The position numbers and the translations under genes are program-made. 64,000 nucleotides of DNA. Source: Ruminococcus sp. Phil15 (lineage in GTDB: Bacteria; Bacillota; Clostridia; Oscillospirales; Ruminococcaceae). Shown piece after piece: positions 8,617-16,852 of the stretch. The notes under the pieces are model-generated. The model saw only the letters and a program-made list of their open reading frames with translations, made no database searches and was not told the DNA's origin. Location of the stretch: NCBI GenBank assembly GCA_001940995.1, contig MSHC01000023.1, positions 331 through 64,330 on the forward strand, given 5' to 3'. Each line of letters starts with the position of its first letter. The first letter of the stretch is position 1.

Positions 8617-9531
8617 TTAACGTCTTTTGCGGGCATTAGAGCCGGAACTTTTCTTTCTTGCCGATGACGAACGTGACGAACGTGACGAAGAACGTTTCCT
8701 GCCCGAACCCTGCGAGCGTGAAGAACCGCTTCCCGAATCGCCGCCCATTAGACAGCAGATAAGTATTACTCCCACAACAAGAAAAACTGCTCCGACAACC
8801 ATCTTTTTGCTCTTTTCGCTGACGCCCTTTTTCTCAGGCTTTGACGAGTCGTCTGCGGCAGGCTTATCGGGCTTGCTTTGCGTCTGCGAGGAGGTCGTTT
8901 CGCCGCCGCTTCCGCTGTTGTTTCCGCTTTGATTTCCGCCGCCGCTGTTTTCTGCGTTACCGCCGTTTGCGGTCGTGGTGGTCGTTGTCGTTGTGGTGGA
9001 CTGTGAAGAAGTCGTTGTAGTCGTCTGTGACGAGCTTTTCGATGACGTGTCGGAAATGTCGCCGCTTACGGCAGGTGTTGTAACGGTAGTTGTCGTAGTT
9101 GCACTGTCCGTAACGCTTACCTGCGCAAGCCCGACAGGGCCGCCGAGCAGGTCGCCTGAGTCGTTGTAAACGCTGCTCTGCGTTATAAGTATGTCTGCGT
9201 TGCCCTTTCCGACAGCCTTAAAGGTCAGGGTAAAGGTCTGCGTAGGGGAAATATTCTCCGCCCAACCGTTAACGGTGCATAGACCGCCGCCGCCGTTCGC
9301 AAAGTCGCCCGACTTGAATTCGATTATGTCGCTGTCGTATTCAAGCGTCGCCCTCACGCTTCCGATATCTTCGTTCGCCGTGAAAATCACTCTTACAGTA
9401 AATTCATTCCCCGGCAAAACCTGAGAGGGCGCTTCGACAGACGCCGTTTCTCCTGCGGCAAATGCATAGACGTTGCAAATCAGCAGTAAAACAGCCGCCG
9501 CTGCCGCTGAAATCAGTCTTTTTATCTTCAT
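8617..9531 (-). CDS. Surface protein with cohesin-like domain and C-terminal membrane anchor
   Basis: A 304-aa protein. I start it at MKIKRLISAAAAAV (9531), a signal peptide; the track adds 48 unconvincing residues. About residues 28-130 look like a cohesin/CBM-fold beta-sandwich (ASVEAPSQVLPGNEFTVRV, LEYDSDIIEF, FTLTFKAVGKGNADI). Next comes a ~100-residue Thr/Ser/Gly-rich linker, then one membrane helix (KMVVGAVFLVVGVILICCL) and a tail very rich in Ser, Arg and Lys. Cohesins bind dockerins in cellulosomes, but no clear dockerin protein occurs in this window. A wall-anchored adhesion or scaffold role is inferred. Confidence 0.75.
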   Translation of the reverse strand: MKIKRLISAAAAAVLLLICNVYAFAAGETASVEAPSQVLPGNEFTVRVIFTANEDIGSVRATLEYDSDIIEFKSGDFANGGGGLCTVNGWAENISPTQTFTLTFKAVGKGNADILITQSSVYNDSGDLLGGPVGLAQVSVTDSATTTTTVTTPAVSGDISDTSSKSSSQTTTTTSSQSTTTTTTTTTANGGNAENSGGGNQSGNNSGSGGETTSSQTQSKPDKPAADDSSKPEKKGVSEKSKKMVVGAVFLVVGVILICCLMGGDSGSGSSRSQGSGRKRSSSRSSRSSSARKKSSGSNARKRR

Positions 9532-9728
9532 TTTTGTCTTGCTTCTCCTCGATAATTCTTTCATATGATGCTCTGAAGCCTGCTTGTTTTGTAAATTTTT
9601 CACAAATTCGTCACAGAAAATCGTCGACAGATAACGTTTTCGGTAGAAATAGGAACAAAACGCAGACTTGTTCACAATTTGTTCACCAATTCGGACTTGC
9701 AGTGTAATATAATAATTAAGTCGAATGG

Positions 9729-9757
9729 GTGGCTCCAGTAGGGGCTGCTTTTTTTTG
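9729..9757 (+). terminator. Orphan plus-strand terminator-like hairpin
   Basis: TGGCTCC-AGTA-GGGGCTG forms a 7-bp stem with G-U pairs, followed by eight T. Both neighbouring genes are on the minus strand, so if real it would end a small plus-strand transcript. Apart from this hairpin, 9532-9779 holds nothing I recognise. Confidence 0.4.
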
Positions 9758-9779
9758 CCGTTTTTAAGGCCGAGGACAA

Positions 9780-10700
9780 TTACTGAGCGTCCTCCAGCAT
9801 CTTATCCAGCATTTCCAGGGCTGTTTCGCAGCTTTCCTCCATTTCCTCACGGCTTGAAGAAAGCGTGCGGACAGGCTCTCTTAGCATAAGCACCATATCT
9901 TCCGGCATCTGAGTCCAGTTAAGCGCTTCACGAAGCCTGTCGTTTGTAAGCTTTATTCCCTTTTCCGTAACATATTCGTTGCTCTCGTACCGCTCGGTGA
10001 GGTCTTGGAAAAGCACCTGTTCTACGCTGAATTCGCTGGCCGTGTCAGCGATGACCATAACCGTTTCGGCATTCGAGAGGGTGGAATACAGCTTAGTTGC
10101 ATAATTCTGCGCATCTGTGTTTGTTGAATTTGCGTCCATAGGCACTAAAACGACCTGAACATATACCTCTCCGTCACCGTTGAGGTCCTCGCAGTAATGC
10201 TCGAAATATGCCTCCAGACCGTCAACTCGGTGCGACAGTCCATTGTCAACAACAGCGACAACCGTCACATCAGGCTCTATTTTTGTCACAAGGTCATAAA
10301 TCATATATCCGAACAGTATCGTTACAGTAACAGCAACGATCGTCTGGATTTTGTAGTGATACCAGAAGTTTTCAAGCTTCTTTTTAAAGGACATCTTTGG
10401 CGCAGGCTCGGATTCTTCTTCCTCGTCATCTTCATCTTCATCAGACTCTGTATCTGCAATGCCCTGCTTCTGCTTCATAAGCTCGATTTTCTCACGCCTG
10501 AGCTTTTCGGCATAAGCCTGCTTGTCTGCTTCGGCCTGCTTTTTTGCACGAAGATATTCAGCCTCGCTGTTTTCCTCGGCAATTCTTACACGCTCAGCTA
10601 AGTCGGCTTCAAACTCCTCGTCCTCGTCACGGACAAGGCCTCGCTCGTCAAGCGGCGCTGTGTCTATCGTAAGCTTCTTCTTTTTCTTTTTATCTGACAT
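9780..10700 (-). CDS. Single-pass membrane protein of unknown function
   Basis: A 306-aa protein I do not recognise. Residues 1-100 are charged and coiled-coil-prone (EEFEADLAERVRIAEENSEAEYLRAKKQ) with an acidic cluster DEDEDDEEEE, and would be cytoplasmic. One membrane helix (about 118-138, TIVAVTVTILFGYMIYDLV) leads to an extracellular domain of ~165 residues. That domain contains DLNGDGEVYVQ, half of an EF-hand-like loop. No signal peptide or catalytic motif is visible. Type II topology fits an envelope protein. Confidence 0.7.
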   Translation of the reverse strand: MSDKKKKKKLTIDTAPLDERGLVRDEDEEFEADLAERVRIAEENSEAEYLRAKKQAEADKQAYAEKLRREKIELMKQKQGIADTESDEDEDDEEEESEPAPKMSFKKKLENFWYHYKIQTIVAVTVTILFGYMIYDLVTKIEPDVTVVAVVDNGLSHRVDGLEAYFEHYCEDLNGDGEVYVQVVLVPMDANSTNTDAQNYATKLYSTLSNAETVMVIADTASEFSVEQVLFQDLTERYESNEYVTEKGIKLTNDRLREALNWTQMPEDMVLMLREPVRTLSSSREEMEESCETALEMLDKMLEDAQ

Positions 10701-10822
10701 TTGTTTTCAACCCTCTTGATGATAATATACATAATTTATTATACAACCAATATGTGAAATTTTAGTGAACAAAATTGCAGTTTGGCATATTTTTATTAAA
10801 TCGAGCGAAAGGACGTATTGCA

Positions 10823-11215
10823 ATGAAAGAAATAACCGTGGGAACAAAGTATGAAGCACGTTTCATGGTAGAGGAAAAACACCTCGCCTGCGAAGTCGGA
10901 AGCGGCGAAGCAAGGGTGTTTTCAACGCCTATGCTGTGTGCGCTTATGGAAAACGCCGCAATGAACTGTGTGGCACAGTTTCTTGACGGGGGCGAAACGA
11001 CCGTCGGCACATACATATCCGTCACCCACAGTTTCGCTACGCCTGTCGGTATGGAGGTTTCCGCAACAGCCGAGGTTGCCGCAGTAAACGGCAGAGAGAT
11101 ATGCTTTTCTGTCACTGCTGAGGACGAGTGCGGAGAAATAGGCAGAGCAGAGCATAAGCGGTTTGTCGTGTATGCCGAGAAATTTCAGGCAAAGACCGAC
11201 GCCAAGAGAAAGTAA
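10823..11215 (+). CDS. Fluoroacetyl-CoA-thioesterase-like hotdog-fold protein
   Basis: A 130-aa protein. The start ATG 10823 follows GAAAGGA; the track's extra 16 residues lack a ribosome site. Features fit the small FlK-like thioesterase family: STPMLCALMENAAMNCV near residue 35, a THSFATPVGMEV strand and a DECGEIGRAEHKRFVV C-terminal strand. Such proteins hydrolyse or bind acyl-CoA thioesters. The physiological substrate is not evident, and neighbours on both sides lie on the other strand. Confidence 0.75.
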   Translation: MKEITVGTKYEARFMVEEKHLACEVGSGEARVFSTPMLCALMENAAMNCVAQFLDGGETTVGTYISVTHSFATPVGMEVSATAEVAAVNGREICFSVTAEDECGEIGRAEHKRFVVYAEKFQAKTDAKRK

Positions 11216-11267
11216 TTTTTATATGGACGAAAAAACCACCGCTAAAAAGCGATGGTTATATTGAAGT

Positions 11268-11304
11268 AAATCCGGGGAAAAACTATCTTCTCCGGATTTT
11301 GTTT
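11268..11304 (+). terminator. Terminator of the thioesterase-like gene
   Basis: AAATCCGGGGA pairs with TCTCCGGATTT, followed by TTGTTTTAT. It lies between two convergent genes. A second imperfect hairpin at 11234-11258 has no T tract. Confidence 0.8.
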
Positions 11305-11353
11305 TATATTCGGTTTGACAAATTAGAATTTCACGCACTTCTTATTATAAATT

Positions 11354-11866
11354 CTAGCGCATAAATAATTCTTTCTTCCTTTGTTTTAAACTAACTTCAT
11401 GATTGTTATTATAGAAACCAACAAACTCAAAAAGGATACCCAAACCGGTCAAAGCGCCGGCTGCAAAATCATCTATCGGATTATTAAAAATCATTGACAA
11501 TACTCCGAATTGATGATTTAGAATAACAAGTAAAAAACAGATACCTCCTATAATAAAGCATTTATTTAGTTTTTTTCTTTTGCTTTCATTTACACTATTG
11601 CCGTATTCTGCAACTTTCAATACAGTTTCTTTTATTTCTTCATTCATTTCCCCGCTTTTCCTTTCTCCATCCAGTAATTCTCGCAAATCAATTTCATAAT
11701 AATCTGCCATCTCAATCAGCGTATCTAAATCAGGCATATTATTGCCTGTTTCCCACCTTGATACAGACCGTCGAGATACATTAAACTTTTCTGCAAGCTG
11801 TTCCTGGGTAAGCCCATTATCTTTACGCAGTTGTTTCAAGAATTCTCCAATTTTTATTTGATTCAT
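11354..11866 (-). CDS. XRE-family regulator with C-terminal membrane segments
   Basis: A 170-aa protein starting at ATG 11866, seven bases after AGGAGG. Residues 5-60 are a Cro/C1-type HTH (LRKDNGLTQEQLAEKFNVSRRSVSRWETGNNMPDLDTL). The C-terminal half holds two hydrophobic segments (CFIIGGICFLLVILN and a weaker one near AAGALTGLGILFEFVGF), suggesting membrane attachment. The gene is visibly more AT-rich than its neighbours, a sign of recent acquisition. Its targets are unknown. A perfect dyad lies about 80 bases upstream of the start and may be its own operator. Confidence 0.85.
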   Translation of the reverse strand: MNQIKIGEFLKQLRKDNGLTQEQLAEKFNVSRRSVSRWETGNNMPDLDTLIEMADYYEIDLRELLDGERKSGEMNEEIKETVLKVAEYGNSVNESKRKKLNKCFIIGGICFLLVILNHQFGVLSMIFNNPIDDFAAGALTGLGILFEFVGFYNNNHEVSLKQRKKELFMR

Positions 11867-11947
11867 ATTTTCTGTCCTCCTTGAAAACATTATATCTGCA
11901 ATCCATAAAAAATAAAGGACACAAAGCGAGCAATGCCCTGTTTTTTC

Positions 11948-11970
11948 AATGTGACACATAATGTCACATT
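11948..11970 (-). promoter_or_regulatory. Perfect dyad upstream of the XRE gene
   Basis: AATGTGAC-ACATAAT-GTCACATT is an 8+7+8 inverted repeat, suitable for a dimeric regulator. The likely binder is the adjacent XRE protein, by position only. Confidence 0.5.
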
Positions 11971-12044
11971 CTTTATCCGTTAAGGAATTCCCGATTTGTG
12001 GGTCAGCTAATTATAACACCGCCGACGCAAAAAGTCAACGCCGC

Positions 12045-12087
12045 AAAAAAAGCAAGCCGCTCTCGATACCTGTATCAAAAGCGGCTT
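12045..12087 (-). terminator. Terminator of the amino-acid binding protein gene
   Basis: On the minus strand AAGCCGCTTTTGATAC pairs with GTATCGAGAGCGGCTT and is followed by GCTTTTTTT, 60 bases beyond the stop. Confidence 0.88.
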
Positions 12088-12146
12088 TATAATACTTTTG
12101 TACAGCCGTCCGACTAGTGCGTGACAGCTTTTTGCTTTGCGCTAAA

Positions 12147-12983
12147 TTACTTGATAGTAGTGATGTCGCTTCCGAACCACTTTTCGGAAATCTTGGCAAC
12201 CGTTCCGTCAGCCTTCATCTCGCTGAGAATTTTCTGCACTTCGTCACGGAGAGCCTGGTCGCCCTTTCTGAAGCCGATTGCATATTCTTCTTCTGAGAGT
12301 CCGTCCTCAAGGATTACGAAATCCTTGCCCGTTGACGAGATCTCGTACTCAGCAACAACAGAATCAAGGAACACGGCGTTTACAAGTCCAAGCTCCATCT
12401 GCTGAAGAGCTTCAACGTTTGTTTCCATAGCGGATATTGTGCAGGTAGAACCGATCTCGCTGCCCTCAAGGATCGTCTGAGCGGTAGAGCCGTTCTGAAC
12501 GCCGATGATCTTGTCGGCAAGGTCGCTCATTGCCTTAGCGTCGCTGTCGGCAGGAACTACGAATACCATCTTGTTTTTCATATAAGGCTCGGAGAGGTTC
12601 ATGGCCTCTGCTCTGTCCGGGTCAACCGACATACCGTTCCAGATACAGTCGATTCTTCCGCCCTTGAGGTCCTCTTCCTTTGTGCCCCAGTTGATAGGCT
12701 GCTTTACAAGCTCAACGCCGAGTCTTTTGCAGACTTCCTCTGCGAGGTCGATGTCGAAGCCCACGATTTCATCGTTTTCGTCTGTGTAGCCCATAGGCTT
12801 GAAGCTTGCGTCAAGACCGAGAACGAACTTCTTGCTGTCAAGCACTTTCTGAAGCGACTGGTCGCCGCCCTCGTCTGCCTTGGAGCTTGACGAGCTGTCA
12901 GAGCCGCCGCAGCTTGTCATCGTAAAGAGCATACCGAAAGCGAGCGTTGCGGTAAGAACTCTCTTGAGAATTGATTTTTTCAT
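12147..12983 (-). CDS. Polar amino-acid ABC transporter substrate-binding lipoprotein
   Basis: A 278-aa family-3 solute-binding protein. The start is ATG 12983 after AAGGAAG. The N-terminus MKKSILKRVLTATLAFGMLFTMTSC is a lipoprotein signal with Cys as anchor, followed by a Ser-rich linker. KFVLGLDASFKPMGYTDENDEIVGFDIDLAEEVCKRLG is the hallmark opening of this family, with VGFDIDLA the ligand-site motif. The gene is divergent from the permease and ATPase genes; the three make a complete importer. The exact amino acid is not readable. Confidence 0.92.
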   Translation of the reverse strand: MKKSILKRVLTATLAFGMLFTMTSCGGSDSSSSSKADEGGDQSLQKVLDSKKFVLGLDASFKPMGYTDENDEIVGFDIDLAEEVCKRLGVELVKQPINWGTKEEDLKGGRIDCIWNGMSVDPDRAEAMNLSEPYMKNKMVFVVPADSDAKAMSDLADKIIGVQNGSTAQTILEGSEIGSTCTISAMETNVEALQQMELGLVNAVFLDSVVAEYEISSTGKDFVILEDGLSEEEYAIGFRKGDQALRDEVQKILSEMKADGTVAKISEKWFGSDITTIK

Positions 12984-13147
12984 TACAAATCTTCCTTTCA
13001 AAAGGTATTAAAACCTTAAGTTTTATTACCTACATATACTATCACAAAGGCCGTTTCTTGTAAAGCTTTTTAAGAAAGGTTTGGGGAAATTTATAAAAGA
13101 CGGGCAGGAGTTTCGAGTTATTTCATCATTTATGCCCCACACGATAC

Positions 13148-13200
13148 TTGTTTTTCCTTTTAAATTGTGTTATACTATAACGTGTTATTGTAATACGTTA
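13148..13200 (+). promoter_or_regulatory. Promoter and dyad operator of the amino-acid importer
   Basis: TTGTTT (13148) with a 17-base spacer and TATACT (13171-13176) forms a plausible promoter. Immediately after it, TAACGTGTTA-TTG-TAATACGTTA (13178-13200) is a 9/10-matching inverted repeat placed to block transcription. It overlaps another small palindrome, GTTATA-C-TATAAC. Confidence 0.6.
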
Positions 13201-13259
13201 TTACGGTGAAGTGATTTTAGACACTTTCCCGAAATTTCTGAAAGGTGGATATATTCCCT

Positions 13260-13964
13260 ATGACAGGCGAGGAGATCATAAAGGTTGCGAAGATACTGCT
13301 CGAGTATCTTTTGCCGACGCTTAAAGTTTTCGGCTTAACGCTTCTTCTCTCGATACCGCTCGGTATGATTGTTGCAATGCTGAAAATGTGCAAAATAAAG
13401 CCCGTTTCGTGGCTGACAAGCTTTTACATACTCGTAATGCGCGGAACTCCGCTTATGCTCCAGATAATCGTTGCGTTCTATGCAGTGCCAATGCTTCAGA
13501 GAAACGACAATCTGCCAAGTTTCCTGAAAGAGATTTTGTCGGCTGTCGATATCCGTGACGAAAACTATATGTTCAAAGCCGTGCTGTTTGCTTTTGTTCT
13601 TAACTATGCGGCGTATTTTGCGGAGATTTTCAGAGGCGGAATCGAGTCTATACCAAAGGGTCAGTACGAGGCGGCTTCCGCACTCAGCTTTACCAAAACC
13701 CAGACCTTCTTCCGCATTATACTTCCGCAGGTCATTAAAAGGGTAGTCCCTGCAAGTGCGAACGAGGTCATCACGCTCGTAAAGGATACATCCCTTGCAA
13801 ACGTAGTTGCCTACGCAGAAATAACGCTAAAGGCAAAACAGCAGATGCAGCTTTACAGCTCGATAATTCCGCTGTTTATCGCAGGCGTGTTCTATTTTGC
13901 GATGGCTACCGTTCTGACAGTTGTCTTTTCTCTCATCGAGAAAAAGCTCAACTACTATAAGTAA
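13260..13964 (+). CDS. Polar amino-acid ABC transporter permease
   Basis: A 234-aa permease of the His/Gln family with about five membrane segments. The EAA loop reads YEAASALSFTKTQTFFRIILPQVIKRVVP and couples to the ATPase. ATG 13260 is used because AAAGGTGG lies 11 bases upstream; the track start (GTG 13245) would lie inside that ribosome site. It is followed after 12 bases by the ATPase gene. Confidence 0.92.
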   Translation: MTGEEIIKVAKILLEYLLPTLKVFGLTLLLSIPLGMIVAMLKMCKIKPVSWLTSFYILVMRGTPLMLQIIVAFYAVPMLQRNDNLPSFLKEILSAVDIRDENYMFKAVLFAFVLNYAAYFAEIFRGGIESIPKGQYEAASALSFTKTQTFFRIILPQVIKRVVPASANEVITLVKDTSLANVVAYAEITLKAKQQMQLYSSIIPLFIAGVFYFAMATVLTVVFSLIEKKLNYYK

Positions 13965-13976
13965 GGGGGCGAGCAT

Positions 13977-14741
13977 ATGGCAATGCTGGAGGTAAAAAAT
14001 CTATCAAAGAGCTTTGACAAGCTCAGCGTGTTAAAGGATATTTCCTTTTCTGTCGAAAAGGGCGACGTAGTGGCAATCATCGGTCCGTCGGGAAGCGGAA
14101 AATCAACTCTGTTAAGATGCATAAATCAGCTTGAAAGGGCAAGCTCGGGAAGCATAAACGTCTGCGGAATGGAAATGCTACGCAAGGATAAGTCTGGAAA
14201 GACGGTGCTTGCCGACGCTAAGACGCTTCGTGACATAAGGCTCAAAATCGGGCTTGTGTTCCAGAATTTCAATCTGTTTCCGCATTTTTCCGTTCTCCGC
14301 AATATAACCGAAGCGCCTGTCCGTGTCCTGAAAAAGAGCAAGCAGGAGGCAACTGAAACAGCAATCCGCCTGCTCGGTGAAATGGGACTTTCCGACAGGG
14401 CGAACGCATACCCATGCGAGCTTTCGGGCGGACAGCAGCAGAGAGTTTCTATTGCCAGGGCATTAGCTCTGAATCCCGAAATGCTGTTTTTCGACGAGCC
14501 GACAAGCGCACTCGACCCGGAGCTTACGGGCGAGATTTTAAAGGTTATCAGACAGCTTGCAAAGGACGGAATGACAATGGTCATCGTCACCCACGAGATG
14601 GAGTTTGCAAGGGACGTAGCGGACAGGGTAATATTTATGGAAAAGGGCGTAATAGTCGAGGAGGGCGCTCCCGAACAGCTCTTTGGAGAGAACGCAACGG
14701 AGCGTACTAAGCAGTTTTTGCAGCGTTACAACGAGAGATAA
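13977..14741 (+). CDS. Polar amino-acid ABC transporter ATPase
   Basis: A 254-aa ATPase of the GlnQ/HisP type. Walker [11 protein letters not shown]-loop [11 protein letters not shown], signature LSGGQQQR, Walker [15 protein letters not shown] and the switch His in VTHEM are all intact. It energises the adjacent permease and uses the divergently encoded binding lipoprotein. The start follows AAGGGGGCG. Confidence 0.95.
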   Translation: MAMLEVKNLSKSFDKLSVLKDISFSVEKGDVVAIIGPSGSGKSTLLRCINQLERASSGSINVCGMEMLRKDKSGKTVLADAKTLRDIRLKIGLVFQNFNLFPHFSVLRNITEAPVRVLKKSKQEATETAIRLLGEMGLSDRANAYPCELSGGQQQRVSIARALALNPEMLFFDEPTSALDPELTGEILKVIRQLAKDGMTMVIVTHEMEFARDVADRVIFMEKGVIVEEGAPEQLFGENATERTKQFLQRYNER

Positions 14742-14746
14742 AATTC

Positions 14747-14785
14747 AAAGCTATCATACAGTTTTGCTGTTTGATAGCTTTTGCT
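14747..14785 (+). terminator. Terminator of the amino-acid importer
   Basis: AAAGCTATCATACAG and CTGTTTGATAGCTTT form a 15-bp stem with one mismatch around a TTTTG loop, followed by TGCTTTG. Confidence 0.82.
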
Positions 14786-14803
14786 TTGTATATTATCAGG
14801 GTA

Positions 14804-14843
14804 TAAAAAAGCAAGCCCCCGCATAAATATGCAAGAGCTTGCT
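14804..14843 (-). terminator. Terminator of the tRNA-Ser pair
   Basis: On the minus strand AGCAAGC pairs with GCTTGCT around an inner pairing helix, followed by six T. It begins directly at the CCA end of the downstream tRNA. Confidence 0.8.
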
Positions 14844-14933
14844 TGGCGCGGATTGAGAGATTTGAACTCTCGCGCCGGTTTCCCGACCTACTCCCTTAGC
14901 AGGGGAGCCCCTTCACCACTTGGGTAAATCCGC
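14844..14933 (-). tRNA. tRNA-Ser (anticodon GCT)
   Basis: The acceptor stem GCGGATT/AATCCGC is intact with discriminator G and an encoded CCA. The anticodon arm is CTCCC-CTGCTAA-GGGAG, so the anticodon is GCT and it reads AGC/AGU. A long variable arm typical of class II tRNA is present, as is the T arm GAGAG-TTCAAAT-CTCTC. Confidence 0.97.
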
Positions 14934-14952
14934 AAAGCTGTAAAATAAAAAA

Positions 14953-15041
14953 TGGCGGACAGGGTGGGATTCGAACCCACGGTACGTTTCCGTATCACTG
15001 GTTTTCAAGACCAGCTCCTTAAACCACTCGGACACCTGTCC
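14953..15041 (-). tRNA. tRNA-Ser (anticodon TGA)
   Basis: The acceptor stem GGACAGG/CCTGTCC is followed by G and an encoded CCA. The anticodon arm CTGGT-CTTGAAA-ACCAG gives anticodon TGA, reading UCA. The long variable arm pairs TACGG and CCGTG imperfectly. It is transcribed with the GCT tRNA 19 bases downstream. Confidence 0.97.
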
Positions 15042-15070
15042 ACATCTGCTTTTTCATTAGCGACTAATAC

Positions 15071-15099
15071 ATTATATCACAAAGGAATTTGCCTGTCAA
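15071..15099 (-). promoter_or_regulatory. Promoter of the tRNA-Ser pair
   Basis: On the minus strand TTGACA, a 17-base spacer and TATAAT with an extended TGA before the -10 box: a perfect sigma-A promoter 30 bases upstream of the first tRNA. Confidence 0.92.
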
Positions 15100-15176
15100 G
15101 TCCTTTTTAAAATAATTAGGTACAATCTTTTGTCGAAAATCGTAACATCTTAAACTGTTAAAAGCTCTTTTATATG

Positions 15177-15205
15177 TTGACAAAGCGTAAGTTTTAGGGT
15201 ATACT
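15177..15205 (+). promoter_or_regulatory. Promoter of cardiolipin synthase gene
   Basis: TTGACA (15177-15182), a 17-base spacer and TATACT (15200-15205). Confidence 0.85.
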
Positions 15206-15248
15206 ATTTAAATAATCAAAACAAAAAACGAAAGGCGGACAGGTGAAA

Positions 15249-16793
15249 ATGAGGAAGCTTAAAAAGCTTATGATGTTGATATTCAGCCGTAAATTCATAA
15301 TCGTGCTTATGATTTTACTTGAAATTATGTTTATGGCGCTTTGTGTAACCGTGTTGAGCGACATCTATCTTGCCGTGTACGTCGTAATGACGATTCTCGG
15401 CTTTATACTTGCCTTGTACATCGTAAACAGCAACGACGACCCTGCCTTTAAGATAGCGTGGCTTGTGCCTTTGCTAATTGCACCGCCGCTGACTGCGTTT
15501 ATGTATTTCTTTTTCAAAACGCAGATAAGCCTGCAGCTTATCAAGAAGTACCATATTAAAATAGAGAAAGAAACAAGGCCCCTTATGGAGTATCCAAAGG
15601 AGCTTCGTGAGGAAATAGCAGAGGAGTCCGATCTCCTTTCGAGATATGCGGGATATATGTGGAATTACGGCGGATACCCTATCTGCAAGAACAGCAAAAG
15701 CGAGTATTACGGCTCGGGCGAGGCTGTTTTCCCACATATAAAAGAGGAGCTTAGGGCTGCCGAAAAGTTTATCTTCATTGAGTTCTTTATCCTGCTGGAG
15801 GGCAAGATGTGGGACGAGATTCTCGAAATCCTTAAAGAAAAGGTACAGCAGGGCGTCGACGTGAGAGTTATTTATGACGGACTCGGCTCTCAGCTTTCGC
15901 TCCCCAGAGGCTATCACAAAAAGCTTGAGGAAATGGGCATAAAGACAAGAGTTTTCAGCCCGTTTGCCCCGTTCCTTACAACTGCGTCAAACAACCGTGA
16001 CCACCGAAAAATCGTGGTCGTTGACGGAAAGGTCGCATTCACGGGCGGCTTTAATATCGCAGACGAGTACATTAACGTAATCGACCGCTTCGGCTACTGG
16101 AAGGACGGCGGAGTAAGGATAACAGGCGACGCTGTGTACAATTTTACCGTTATGTTCCTCAGAATGTGGATGTTTCTCAACTACAGCCAGCCCTGCGACG
16201 TTGCCTCTTTCAAGGCGGAGCCGCAGCAGCTTGAGTGCAGGGAAAACAGCTATATACTGCCGTTCGGAGATTCTCCTATCGACAACGAGGCAATAGGCAA
16301 GCGTACCTATATTAGTATTCTCAACACCGCAAGAGATTACGTCTATATCAGCACTCCGTACCTTACCCCCTGCAACGAATTTATGGGTGCGATAAGATAC
16401 GCCGCAAAGAGCGGCGTAAAGGTAAAGCTTCTCCTGCCGGGTATCCCGGACAAGAAGTATATGAAGATGATAGCACAGTCAAAGTACAAGTCGCTTCTTG
16501 ACATCGGCGTAGAGCTTTACGAATTTACTGAGGGCTTTGTCCACGAAAAGAGCTTTATTGCAGACGACAAAGTAGCAGTAAACGGCTCGGTCAATGTAGA
16601 TTACAGAAGCTTTTATCTCCACTTTGAGTGCGGCGTTTTTATGTACAACACAGAAGCGGTCGGCTCAATGAAGCAGGATTTTGAGGGAATGCTTGAAAGG
16701 TCCGAAAGAATTACCTACGAGCATATTAAGAAAATTCCGCTTGTCACACGCTTCTGCGGCGCAGTGCTAAACGTTTTCGCAGCACTGTTGTAG
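15249..16793 (+). CDS. cls: Cardiolipin synthase (phospholipase D family)
   Basis: A 514-aa membrane enzyme that condenses phosphatidylglycerol to cardiolipin. Two N-terminal membrane helices (residues ~12-60) precede two phospholipase D domains. The HKD motifs are complete: DHRKIVVVDGKVAFTGGFN in the first half and HEKSFIADDKVAVNGSVN in the second. ATG 15249 lies 10 bases after AAAGGCGG; the track's GTG (15243) is too close to it. The gene is single-copy in its own transcription unit and convergent with ppk. Confidence 0.93.
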   Translation: MRKLKKLMMLIFSRKFIIVLMILLEIMFMALCVTVLSDIYLAVYVVMTILGFILALYIVNSNDDPAFKIAWLVPLLIAPPLTAFMYFFFKTQISLQLIKKYHIKIEKETRPLMEYPKELREEIAEESDLLSRYAGYMWNYGGYPICKNSKSEYYGSGEAVFPHIKEELRAAEKFIFIEFFILLEGKMWDEILEILKEKVQQGVDVRVIYDGLGSQLSLPRGYHKKLEEMGIKTRVFSPFAPFLTTASNNRDHRKIVVVDGKVAFTGGFNIADEYINVIDRFGYWKDGGVRITGDAVYNFTVMFLRMWMFLNYSQPCDVASFKAEPQQLECRENSYILPFGDSPIDNEAIGKRTYISILNTARDYVYISTPYLTPCNEFMGAIRYAAKSGVKVKLLLPGIPDKKYMKMIAQSKYKSLLDIGVELYEFTEGFVHEKSFIADDKVAVNGSVNVDYRSFYLHFECGVFMYNTEAVGSMKQDFEGMLERSERITYEHIKKIPLVTRFCGAVLNVFAALL

Positions 16794-16813
16794 TGTAACG
16801 CTTATACAGTAAC

Positions 16814-16847
16814 AAACGCTCCGAGAGCTTTCCTCCCGGAGCGTTTT
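16814..16847 (+). terminator. Terminator between cls and ppk
   Basis: AAACGCTCCGAGAG and CTCCCGGAGCGTTT form a strong stem with TTTTT on the plus strand. It may also serve ppk from the other side, where the T tract is weaker. Confidence 0.85.
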
Positions 16848-16852
16848 TCGTG

